Positions 1 through 5,668 of a stretch of 5,850 nt of DNA are shown here, piece after piece. The notes under the pieces were generated by a model. It worked only from the letters and a program-made list of their open reading frames with translations, was not told the DNA's origin and searched no databases. The DNA lies in assembly GCA_017470045.1 (NCBI GenBank), contig JAFUFG010000242.1:1-5850 (forward strand), read 5' to 3'. Positions within the stretch are counted from its first letter, which is position 1. Every line of letters begins with the position of its first letter. Source of the DNA: Bacilli bacterium. Lineage in GTDB: Bacteria > Bacillota_I > Bacilli_A > RF39 > UBA660. Position numbers and translations under genes: made by a program.

Positions 1-349
1 CTTTTTTTGCACCTAAACCATTAGAGGCAATAACTGCAACTAGAGATGCTACCACTAATGTTTTTCCAACGGTTACATTTTTACGACTAACTTTCATTTT
101 GTTTACTACTTTTCCGATTACTCTTAAGGCATTTTTACGGAACATATAACGGTCGAATTCTTTTGTGATTGCCATAACATCACTTTTGATATAGCCTTCA
201 CCACGTACTTCATGGCCATGTTTTGCAGCAATATTAAGAAGTTTTAACATATTTTTTTCTTTTCTTACTTTACGATATTTTCCTTGTTTATGAATATCTG
301 CAACAAATTTTTCGTTTTCATCGAAATAGAATTCTATATAATTTCTCAT
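1..349 (-). CDS. Unknown membrane-anchored protein, 3' part beyond window edge
   Basis: I do not recognise this family. The first 116 codons are visible, starting at the ATG at 347-349; the rest lies past position 1. AGGAGG at 355-360 sits 5 nt before the ATG, which supports this start. Residues 1-95 are hydrophilic and rich in Lys and Arg (for example KYRKVRKEKN near residues 24-33) and look cytoplasmic. Residues about 97-114 (TLVVASLVAVIASNGLGA) form a single hydrophobic stretch that could be a membrane helix or an internal signal anchor. The stretch RNYIEFYFDENEKFVADI near the start resembles a small folded domain rather than a signal peptide. The gene follows apt by 9 nt and is probably co-transcribed and translationally coupled with it. 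A type II membrane protein with an extracellular C-terminal domain is plausible, but that domain is not visible. That the frame is coding is likely; its function is unknown. Confidence 0.8.
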   Translation of the reverse strand, partial: MRNYIEFYFDENEKFVADIHKQGKYRKVRKEKNMLKLLNIAAKHGHEVRGEGYIKSDVMAITKEFDRYMFRKNALRVIGKVVNKMKVSRKNVTVGKTLVVASLVAVIASNGLGAKK

Positions 350-354
350 ATTTG

Positions 355-361
355 CCTCCTA
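355..361 (-). promoter_or_regulatory. Ribosome binding site fused to the apt stop codon
   Basis: On the minus strand this reads TAGGAGG. The TAG is the apt stop codon, and its last two bases begin the AGGAGG Shine-Dalgarno of the downstream membrane-protein gene, whose ATG follows 5 nt later. A ribosome terminating on apt is therefore placed directly on the next initiation site, which suggests translational coupling. The sequence is seen directly; coupling is inferred. Confidence 0.75.
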
Positions 362-898
362 TGATTCATTTACATCTATGATGGAGAATAGGTCTTTGTT
401 ATTGTTTAATTCTTTTATGTTCATAACAACTCCTTCTCCAATTACATTTCCACCTAAATTTATAATTTCTTTCTTAATCGCAGTTATCGTATTTCCAGTT
501 GCGTATATATCATCTAGAATATAAAAGTTTTTTCCTTTATAAGTTGTATTTACTAGTTTTGGTAATTCTAATGTATCTTTTCCATATTCTTTTTCATATT
601 CGAATTGAGATTCTACTGTAGTAGGAGGAAGTTTTCCTTTCTTTCTTACAGGGACTAATCCAATATTTAGTTTTGTTGCAACTGCTGCTCCAAATAGGAA
701 TCCTCTTGCTTCAGGTGCAAGAATATAATCGATTTTTTTGTTTTTTAATTCTTCTACAAAGATATTTGTAATCTCTTCTAAGGATTCTTTTTGTAATATC
801 AATGGAGTAATATCGATAAATTCAATTCCTTCTTTTGGCCAGTTTTTCTCGGTACGAATAAATGTTTCACATTTCAAATTATTTTTTAATATCTTCAT
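359..898 (-). CDS. apt: Adenine phosphoribosyltransferase
   Basis: A cytoplasmic purine salvage enzyme that converts adenine and PRPP to AMP and pyrophosphate. The 179-residue length is normal for bacterial Apt (about 170-180). Family landmarks are in order: WPKEGIEFIDITPL (20-33), a variant of the usual FPKPGIxFxDITPL; APEARGFLFGAAVA (61-74); the flexible-loop region VRKKGKLP (84-91); EYGKDTLEL (104-112); and the PRPP-binding motif ILDDIYATGNT (127-137), with the paired Asp129 and Asp130 and the ATGxT loop. The start ATG at 896-898 has AGGA about 6 nt upstream. The gene is transcribed from an extended -10 promoter in the divergent region and is followed after 9 nt by a membrane-protein gene. 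It faces a purine-base permease across 88 bp, which fits a salvage role. The final residues after the beta-strand VIGEGVVMNI are short and divergent, as is common. Assignment is secure. Confidence 0.96.
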   Translation of the reverse strand: MKILKNNLKCETFIRTEKNWPKEGIEFIDITPLILQKESLEEITNIFVEELKNKKIDYILAPEARGFLFGAAVATKLNIGLVPVRKKGKLPPTTVESQFEYEKEYGKDTLELPKLVNTTYKGKNFYILDDIYATGNTITAIKKEIINLGGNVIGEGVVMNIKELNNNKDLFSIIDVNES

Positions 899-921
899 AT
901 CATTTCCTACTTTCTAAAATA

Positions 922-930
922 ATTATATCA
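922..930 (-). promoter_or_regulatory. Extended -10 promoter for apt operon
   Basis: The minus strand reads TGATATAAT, a perfect TATAAT with the TGn extension. The hexamer 17 bp upstream (AAATAA) is a poor -35, so the extended -10 probably carries the recognition. Initiation would fall near 915, giving an untranslated leader of only about 17 nt before the apt ATG, too short for a riboswitch. Confidence 0.65.
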
Positions 931-935
931 TAGAA

Positions 936-964
936 TTGCTTTTTTTATTTTGGTATGTGATAAT
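936..964 (+). promoter_or_regulatory. Promoter for purine permease gene
   Basis: TTGCTT (936-941, a half match to TTGACA) is separated by 17 bp from GATAAT (959-964, 5 of 6), which is preceded by a TGn extension at 956-958. Initiation would fall near 971, leaving a 16-nt leader that contains the ribosome binding site AGGGTGAT (976-983). The leader has no room for a purine riboswitch, and I see no clear operator. Confidence 0.6.
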
Positions 965-986
965 TAACTTAAAATAGGGTGATTGT

Positions 987-2489
987 ATGAAAGAATATTT
1001 AGAGAAGAAGTTTCAACTTTCTTCTAGGGGTTCTAATATTAAAACAGAAATATTTGCAGGGATAACGACTTTTCTTGCGATGGCTTATATATTAGTCGTT
1101 AATCCAAATAATATTTTATGGGGTGGTACAGCTGATCCTAGATTTTCTAGTGTTTTTATTGCGACTGCTTTAGGTGCTTCCATTGGAACTTTAATTATGG
1201 CACTGATTGCGAATATGCCACTTGCTCAAGCTCCTGGAATGGGACTTAATGCAATGGTTGGTTCTATCTTAGGAGGTTCTTTTGGTTTTGCTTTTTCTTA
1301 TGGTAATGCTATGAGTCTTGTATTATTAAGTGGTGTTTTTTTCTTACTAATTTCTTATCTTCCTGGAGGAAAAGATCCAACTACTGGTAAACGAGTGTCT
1401 ATGAGAGAGACAATGTTTGATGCTTTACCGAAACCAATACGAGATAGTATTTCTGTAGGAATTGGATTATTTATTACTTTTATCGGATTACAAAATGCGC
1501 ATTTGATTACTAGTAACGAATTTACTTTAGTACAGTTAGTATCTTTTAATGATCCAAAGGCATGGGTATCTGGGGGAGATGCTTGTTGTGCAATTGTTTG
1601 TTTATTTGGATTAATGGTTATTGGAGTATTAAGTCATTATAAAGTAAGAGGTTCTGTTATTTATGGAATTTTATCTGCCACTTTACTTGCTATTCCATTA
1701 GGAGTTGCCGATTTATCGATTCTTTCTGGAAATGTTCCGGGTATCACTTGGGATTTTGGAAATAGTTTAAAAGAATTCTTTCTTTCTGCTAAAGGAGAAC
1801 CAGTATTTTTATCAATCTTTAAAGGTGGTTTTTCTTTTCCAGTAGGATCTTTCTTTACTTGTTTGATGTTAGTTATTTCTTTTTCGATGATTGATATGTT
1901 TGATTCGATTGGAACAATCGTTGGTTGTTGTAGTAGTGCAAAATTAATGGATGATAATGGAAAACCACATGACTTTGGAAAAATTATGAGTGCTGATAGT
2001 TTATCTAGTATTGTTGGTGCTTTTATTGGAACTAGTACGGTTACAACATTTGTGGAAAGTGGTACTGGAGTTAGTGTAGGTGGAAGAACTGGTATTACTT
2101 CCATTGTGACGGCAATATTATTCTTTTTATCTATCTTTATCTTACCAATATTTGCTTTTATTCCTACTAGTGCAGCAGCTTGTGCATTAATCTATGTAGG
2201 GGTATTAATGATTGCTCAAATTAAAAAAGTAGATTTTACTCACATAAAATATTCTATTCCAGCATTTCTAACAATCGTTATGATGATTCTAACTTATTCG
2301 ATTACTTCTGGAATTGGTTTAGGTGTTATAACTTTTGTTATTCTAGATCTATGTATTTATGTTGTTGATTTCTTCCGATTTGTAAATCATGATTTTAAAG
2401 GAAAAGTTCCAAAACTAGAAATTAATTGGGTTACTTTCATTGTTTTCTTATTATTCTTAATTTATTTCTTTGTACCGATGGGAATTTAA
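987..2489 (+). CDS. NCS2-family purine base permease (guanine/hypoxanthine or adenine)
   Basis: A polytopic inner-membrane importer of purine bases, most like the AzgA/PbuG/PbuO group, which typically works by proton symport. At 500 residues it is slightly longer than many members (about 430-490). Group hallmarks are visible: TEIFAGITTFLAMAYILVVN (20-39); ANMPLAQAPGMGLNAMVG (75-92), with the substrate-site QAPGMGLNA; DMFDSIGTIVG (303-313); and ADSLSSIVGAFIGTSTVTTF (336-355), continuing into VESGTGVSVGGRTG (356-369), which contains the conserved Glu357. The pattern of long hydrophobic stretches agrees with the 14 helices expected for this fold. The ATG at 987 has AGGGTGAT 3 nt before it. A perfect terminator begins on the stop codon, so it is a single-gene transcript. 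Divergent placement against apt suggests that the imported base feeds phosphoribosyl transfer. Family is secure; whether guanine, hypoxanthine, xanthine or adenine is preferred cannot be read from the sequence. Confidence 0.93.
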   Translation: MKEYLEKKFQLSSRGSNIKTEIFAGITTFLAMAYILVVNPNNILWGGTADPRFSSVFIATALGASIGTLIMALIANMPLAQAPGMGLNAMVGSILGGSFGFAFSYGNAMSLVLLSGVFFLLISYLPGGKDPTTGKRVSMRETMFDALPKPIRDSISVGIGLFITFIGLQNAHLITSNEFTLVQLVSFNDPKAWVSGGDACCAIVCLFGLMVIGVLSHYKVRGSVIYGILSATLLAIPLGVADLSILSGNVPGITWDFGNSLKEFFLSAKGEPVFLSIFKGGFSFPVGSFFTCLMLVISFSMIDMFDSIGTIVGCCSSAKLMDDNGKPHDFGKIMSADSLSSIVGAFIGTSTVTTFVESGTGVSVGGRTGITSIVTAILFFLSIFILPIFAFIPTSAAACALIYVGVLMIAQIKKVDFTHIKYSIPAFLTIVMMILTYSITSGIGLGVITFVILDLCIYVVDFFRFVNHDFKGKVPKLEINWVTFIVFLLFLIYFFVPMGI

Positions 2490-2528
2490 ATAATCTGTCA
2501 ACATTTTAGAGTTGACAGATTATTTTTT
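2489..2528 (+). terminator. Strong intrinsic terminator of permease gene
   Basis: A perfect 14-bp stem pairs 2489-2502 with 2511-2524 around an 8-nt loop (ATTTTAGA). The T-run covers 2523-2528. The stem starts on the last base of the permease stop codon. The 3' arm also contains TTGACA, the -35 of the next promoter. Confidence 0.9.
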
Positions 2529-2540
2529 GTGTGTTATTAT
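2512..2540 (+). promoter_or_regulatory. Near-consensus promoter overlapping the terminator
   Basis: A perfect -35 TTGACA (2512-2517) is followed by a 17-bp spacer and TATTAT (2535-2540, 5 of 6), with TGT just upstream of the -10 (2532-2534) as an extended element. This is the best promoter in the window. Initiation is expected near 2547. It would transcribe the 33-codon ORF and, on read-through of the next terminator, the ABC exporter gene. Confidence 0.75.
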
Positions 2541-2562
2541 GGAGGGGAATTTGAGATGAGAG

Positions 2563-2659
2563 GAGTGAGAATATGATTTTATTTGTAATTATTTGGAAAT
2601 TAAGACAATTTATATCTATGGATTTTGTAAACGGCTTTGGGAAGTACATGTTCTCACTT
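2563..2659 (+). other. Long-range RNA stem covering the start of the 33-codon ORF
   Basis: Bases 2563-2575 can pair with 2647-2659: 13 pairs with two G-U wobbles (2563-2659 and 2572-2650) and no mismatch. The 5' arm holds most of the Shine-Dalgarno AGGAG (2561-2565) and the ATG at 2573-2575; the 3' arm lies in codons 25-29 of the same small ORF. In a finished transcript the fold would hide the start codon. The pairing is seen directly; regulation by it is inference. Confidence 0.5.
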
Positions 2660-2674
2660 GTTTTTAACGTATAA
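2573..2674 (+). CDS. Small hydrophobic 33-residue ORF (leader peptide or small membrane protein)
   Basis: A 33-codon reading frame runs from the ATG at 2573 to the TAA at 2672-2674, preceded by AGAGGAG with 7 nt between AGGAG and the ATG. The peptide starts MILFVIIWKLRQFISMD and ends GKYMFSLVFNV; it has six Phe, one Trp and one Tyr, a hydrophobic N-terminus, then Lys9 and Arg11. It sits alone between a near-consensus promoter (2512-2540) and an intrinsic terminator (2693-2725), so it has all the parts of a complete small gene. I do not recognise a family. It could be a leader peptide controlling read-through into the ABC exporter, a small membrane protein, or a toxin-like peptide; the long-range stem over its start resembles control seen in some type I toxin mRNAs, but I found no convincing antisense promoter. 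A chance ORF inside a structured RNA leader remains possible, since the AT-rich base composition alone favours Phe, Ile and Lys codons. Confidence 0.45.
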   Translation: MILFVIIWKLRQFISMDFVNGFGKYMFSLVFNV

Positions 2675-2692
2675 AAAAATTTTATTCGATTA

Positions 2693-2725
2693 AAGAGAGC
2701 CTTTTACAGAAGGCTCTTTTCTTTT
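2693..2725 (+). terminator. Intrinsic terminator directly upstream of ABC exporter gene
   Basis: An 11-bp stem pairs 2693-2703 with 2710-2720, containing AGAGCCTT/AAGGCTCT, one G-U pair and a 6-nt loop TTACAG. It is followed by a T-rich tail (TTTTCTTTT, 2717-2725). It ends 6 nt before the AGGAGG of the ABC gene, leaving no space for another promoter in between. It is therefore either an attenuator or a leaky terminator. A weak competing pairing exists between GGCTTT at 2633-2638 and 2696-2701 (6 pairs, one wobble). Confidence 0.8.
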
Positions 2726-2747
2726 GTAATTAGGAGGTGTGTGGTGA

Positions 2748-4487
2748 ATGAAAAAAGCAAAAAGTTTTAAAATATTATTTCACTATTTGAAAAAAGACAA
2801 ACTAAAAATGATTCTTTATATCTTTTTGGTTTTAATGACATACCTTCCTGCTTTATGTGCAGCATACTTTTGGGGTAAAGCTGTAGAATTATTATTAGTA
2901 AAAAATCTATACGGATTTCTATCTTATTTACTATTATGGGAAGGTATCTATATTATCTGTTATAGTCTTTTACAAATTCCTAGAGATAAATTATATAATT
3001 ACTTTGAAATCAAATTCATGAGAGAAGTATCGATTGATTTATATCAAAAGATTGATAATTTACCTGCCATTGCTTTTGAAGATATTGGAGTTGGAGAATT
3101 TATTAATCGTTTGTATAATGATACGGATCGTGTTATGTCTCTTTTAAATTCATTAATAAAATTAATTTGTAAGGGGTTCGTAGTAATCGTTGTATTAGTA
3201 TTATCATTTTACATATCTTGGATCTTAGGACTTGAGATTTTTATCTTTGCTTTCTTAATGGGTATCATTTCTTATATCTTTTTCCCTCGTATTAAAAAGA
3301 CTCAAGAAAAGATTAAGAAACAATCAGATGATTATGTAAAAGTAGCTACAGAAAACATTACTGGAATTCGTGAAATAAAAGCATTAGGTATTAAGAAGAA
3401 TATAGAACATAATATCTTTTCTTCTTTAGATGGTATTTTTAAAGAAGAAAAGAAGATTCGTAATTACGAAGTTATTTATTTTTCTTTAAATAATCTATCT
3501 TATTTTATCTTACAATTTATTATATTAATTACTGCAGGTAAGTTCTTTGTAGAAGGAAAAATTGTTTATGCTTTATTTACTATGTTAGATTCTTATATTT
3601 GGAGAATTGATGAAGTTGTTGAATCGATTTCTGACTTTGGAGTGAACTATAATAAAGTTACAGTTTCTTTAAAGCGAATTGATGAGATTGTTAATAATCG
3701 TCTATATGAGGATGAAAAATATGGAGATAAGGAATTAAAGAAACCAAAGGGTATTATTGAGTTTAATGATGTTAAATTTAAATATAAACCAGAAGAGGAA
3801 CTTACTTTGAAGGGGTTAAATTTAAAACTAGTACCGAATGAAAAAATTGCTGTAGTTGGTAGAAGTGGTAATGGTAAATCAACTTTGTTTAATCTATTAT
3901 TACGTTATTTTGATACAACTGAAGGTTCTATTACCATTGATGGAGTAGATATTCGTGATTTAAAAGAAGAATCTTTAAGAAATACGATATCTATTATTCG
4001 TCAGGCTCCATTCTTATTTAATATGAGTATTATGGATAACTTCCGATTGGTTAAACCAGATGCGAATTTAGATGAGATTCGTTGTGTATGTAAGAAAGCC
4101 TATATTGATGAGTATATTATGTCTTTACCTGAAAAATATGATACGGTTATTGGAGAAGGTGGAATTAACTTATCTGGAGGACAAAAACAACGTATTGCGA
4201 TTGCAAGAACACTACTTTTAAATACTAAAATTATTTTATTTGATGAAGCAACTAGTGCTTTAGACAATGTATCTCAAGAGTACATTAAGAAGACAATCGA
4301 TGATTTAGTAAAAGATCATACTGTCGTAATTGTCGCTCATCGTCTGTCAACTATTGTCGATGCAGATGTCATTCATGTCATTGATAAAGGATGCCTTTCT
4401 GCATCTGGTACTCATGAAGAATTACTTGAAAAGTCTAAGGTATATCAACAATTATATTCTATGGACTCAAATTCAGAAGAAGAGTAA
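2748..4487 (+). CDS. ABC exporter half-transporter (fused membrane and ATPase domains)
   Basis: A membrane ATPase of the type I exporter (MsbA/LmrA/multidrug) class; the 579-residue length is typical. Six likely membrane helices lie near residues 20-42, 56-77, 137-157, 159-180, 246-267 and 272-290. The nucleotide-binding domain covers about 335-575: A-loop Tyr346, Walker A GRSGNGKST (371-379), Q-loop Gln419, signature LSGGQ (475-479), Walker B IILFDE (495-500) with catalytic Glu500, D-loop SALD (503-506) and switch His531. All ATPase motifs look intact. AGGAGGTG (2732-2739) supports the ATG at 2748, and an in-frame TGA at 2745-2747 rules out an earlier start. Only one half-transporter is present here, so a homodimer is likely, although a partner elsewhere is possible. 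The substrate (drug, lipid or peptide) cannot be told; I see no peptidase domain or cargo gene. Its transcript appears to come through the upstream terminator. Confidence 0.95.
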   Translation: MKKAKSFKILFHYLKKDKLKMILYIFLVLMTYLPALCAAYFWGKAVELLLVKNLYGFLSYLLLWEGIYIICYSLLQIPRDKLYNYFEIKFMREVSIDLYQKIDNLPAIAFEDIGVGEFINRLYNDTDRVMSLLNSLIKLICKGFVVIVVLVLSFYISWILGLEIFIFAFLMGIISYIFFPRIKKTQEKIKKQSDDYVKVATENITGIREIKALGIKKNIEHNIFSSLDGIFKEEKKIRNYEVIYFSLNNLSYFILQFIILITAGKFFVEGKIVYALFTMLDSYIWRIDEVVESISDFGVNYNKVTVSLKRIDEIVNNRLYEDEKYGDKELKKPKGIIEFNDVKFKYKPEEELTLKGLNLKLVPNEKIAVVGRSGNGKSTLFNLLLRYFDTTEGSITIDGVDIRDLKEESLRNTISIIRQAPFLFNMSIMDNFRLVKPDANLDEIRCVCKKAYIDEYIMSLPEKYDTVIGEGGINLSGGQKQRIAIARTLLLNTKIILFDEATSALDNVSQEYIKKTIDDLVKDHTVVIVAHRLSTIVDADVIHVIDKGCLSASGTHEELLEKSKVYQQLYSMDSNSEEE

Positions 4488-4502
4488 TCTCTTCTTTTTT
4501 TT
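4475..4502 (+). terminator. Terminator built from the last codons of the ABC gene
   Basis: Bases 4475-4484 pair with 4489-4498 (10 pairs, one G-U) around a 4-nt loop TAAT; the loop contains the stop codon TAA (4485-4487). A run of eight T follows at 4495-4502. The 5' arm encodes the acidic end of the protein (Ser-Glu-Glu-Glu). Confidence 0.85.
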
Positions 4503-4521
4503 GTCAAAAAATGTCATTTTA

Positions 4522-4550
4522 TAGAAAAATAAAAATATCTATTATATAAT
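4522..4550 (+). promoter_or_regulatory. Probable promoter for the phosphoesterase-like operon leader
   Basis: A perfect TATAAT at 4545-4550 lies 17 bp after TAGAAA (4522-4527, 4 of 6 to TTGACA). Initiation is expected near 4557, giving a leader of about 115 nt before the downstream ATG. The region is very AT-rich, so the -35 assignment is uncertain. Confidence 0.55.
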
Positions 4551-4576
4551 TAAATTAAGATATGGAAGTGGTTACC

Positions 4577-4624
4577 ATGAATCAATTATTTTTTGTATCT
4601 TATGTATTTCAATTCGAAGGATAG
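4577..4624 (+). CDS. Possible 15-codon leader peptide
   Basis: A 15-codon frame from the ATG at 4577 encodes MNQLFFVSYVFQFEG and stops at TAG 4622-4624, inside the 5' arm of the following terminator hairpin. GGAAGTGG (4564-4571) is a modest ribosome binding site 5 nt upstream. Four of 15 residues are Phe and one is Tyr. A ribosome stopping here would cover the base of the terminator stem, as leader peptides in attenuators do. The length is too short to separate from chance, and no family is recognised. Confidence 0.3.
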   Translation: MNQLFFVSYVFQFEG

Positions 4625-4653
4625 TACTATTTTTATGGTGCTATCCTTTTTTT
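4617..4653 (+). terminator. Intrinsic terminator just upstream of the phosphoesterase-like gene
   Basis: A 14-bp stem pairs 4617-4630 with 4635-4648 around a TTTT loop, with two G-U pairs (4625-4640 and 4628-4637). Seven T follow at 4647-4653. It ends 6 nt before the AGGAGG of the next gene, and the ABC terminator lies upstream. Transcription of the downstream genes must therefore pass this hairpin, making it a candidate attenuator. Confidence 0.85.
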
Positions 4654-4672
4654 GTTTCAAGGAGGGGAGAAC

Positions 4673-5668
4673 ATGGAAAAAGAAAAAGAATTAGAGAAGC
4701 AATTGCTTGATTTATTATCACATGAGAAAAGTTTATCTTCTGTTTGTGATGCGTTGAAGATGGATGATTATGAAGTATTAGGAATGATTAAAAAGATTAA
4801 AGAAGATGGTTCTAACATTGTTATTAATCTAAAAGATGATGATATCTATATGATCAATCGAGGAGATATTGAATTAGAAGATGATAAGAGATATGAATTT
4901 CATACGGATAAGAATCATGAATTTAAATTTGTGGCGATATCGGATACTAGATTTGGATCAAAGTATCAACAGTTATCCATCTTAAATGATATTTATCAGA
5001 AAGCTCATGATATGGGATATCGCAATGTATTCTTATGTGGAAATATTACAACAGGTTTGTATGATATTACCGATATTTATGGTGAGACATCTTTTTTAGA
5101 TGATACTCAAAGACAAATTGATTATATTCAAGAGAATTATCCAAAAGTTGAAGGAATGAAGACTTATTTGGTTAATGGGAAAACAGATTCGAAACACTTA
5201 AAGAAAAATATTACTTCTATTGGGAAAAAATTAGCAGAGGGAAGAGACGATTTCATTTATCTAGGAAATATTTCTGCAAATGTGATGATTGATAAAACTT
5301 TTATGCAAATTTTAGCTGCTAATTTAGGAAAGACTTATACCGTTTCTTATCGTGCACAACAGCAAATTGATTCTTATCGTAGTGAAGATAAACCAGACAT
5401 CTTATTAATTGGTGGATATTTACAAATGGAGAAGTTTACTTATCGTGGAGTTTCTTGTATTTCTGTTCCATCTGTTTGTGCAACAACTCGTGAAATGAAT
5501 GATAAACGTTATTCCAATGTTGTAGGTGCTTGGTATGTAACAGTTAAGACTGATGAAAAAGGAAAACTAATTAGTGTTAATGCTATGAATTCTCCATATT
5601 ATGTAACGAATAAAGATGATTATAAAAATGCAAAAGTATTAAAGTTAGGAGGAGAAAAACATGACTAG
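4673..5668 (+). CDS. HTH-like domain fused to a degenerate calcineurin-like phosphoesterase (likely pseudoenzyme)
   Basis: 331 residues from the ATG at 4673, with AGGAGG (4660-4665) 7 nt before it. A TTG at 4652 in the same frame lies inside the terminator T-run and upstream of this ribosome binding site, so it is not the start. Residues 9-55 form helices ending in a strand pair and resemble a winged helix-turn-helix. Residues 84-300 follow the metallophosphoesterase layout: FKFVAISDTRFGS, then NVFLCGNITTG, KTYLVNGKTD, ILAANLGKTYTVSYRAQQ and KPDILLIGGYLQ. Active relatives carry SDTH, GD, GNHD, an HGG-type His and GHxH at these places. Here they read SDTR (90-93), GN (123-124), GKTD (169-172), AANLG (215-219) and GGYL (247-250), so nearly all metal ligands are lost; only Asp91 of the first motif is kept. 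The fold seems intact and there are no frameshifts, so a structural, regulatory or nucleic-acid-binding role is inferred. It overlaps the next gene by 8 bp. The fold assignment is likely; the function is unknown. Confidence 0.8.
   Translation: MEKEKELEKQLLDLLSHEKSLSSVCDALKMDDYEVLGMIKKIKEDGSNIVINLKDDDIYMINRGDIELEDDKRYEFHTDKNHEFKFVAISDTRFGSKYQQLSILNDIYQKAHDMGYRNVFLCGNITTGLYDITDIYGETSFLDDTQRQIDYIQENYPKVEGMKTYLVNGKTDSKHLKKNITSIGKKLAEGRDDFIYLGNISANVMIDKTFMQILAANLGKTYTVSYRAQQQIDSYRSEDKPDILLIGGYLQMEKFTYRGVSCISVPSVCATTREMNDKRYSNVVGAWYVTVKTDEKGKLISVNAMNSPYYVTNKDDYKNAKVLKLGGEKHD

Noticed and set aside
899..986. Purine riboswitch or PurR operator upstream of the permease
   Set aside because: The predicted leaders are only 16-17 nt and I saw no conserved purine-aptamer core or clear PurR box.
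1661..2104. 147-codon open frame on the minus strand
   Set aside because: It lies wholly within the permease gene, antisense to it, has a Pro/Ile-rich shadow composition and no ribosome binding site or promoter of note.
2547..2725. Known riboswitch, T-box, 6S or SRP RNA in the ABC leader
   Set aside because: I looked for recognisable cores (T-box TGGNACCGCG, GEMM, purine aptamer, SRP GGAAGCA-type loop) and found none. A covariance-model search of 2547-2747 would settle it.
2541..2740. Antisense RNA making the 33-codon ORF a type I toxin-antitoxin locus
   Set aside because: The minus strand has AT-rich -10-like strings but no -10 with a suitably spaced -35 or TGn extension that I would call a promoter.
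4330..4524. 64-codon plus-strand frame over the end of the ABC gene
   Set aside because: It is a shadow in another frame of the H-loop and C-terminal codons, with no good ribosome binding site, and it runs through the terminator.
4652..4672. Upstream in-frame TTG start for the phosphoesterase-like protein
   Set aside because: The TTG is in the terminator T-run, and the seven extra codons cover the AGGAGG that serves the ATG at 4673.
4940..5430. Active metallophosphoesterase annotation
   Set aside because: Fold-level similarity is good, but the His and Asp/Asn metal ligands are replaced in the five motifs, so enzymatic activity should not be assumed.
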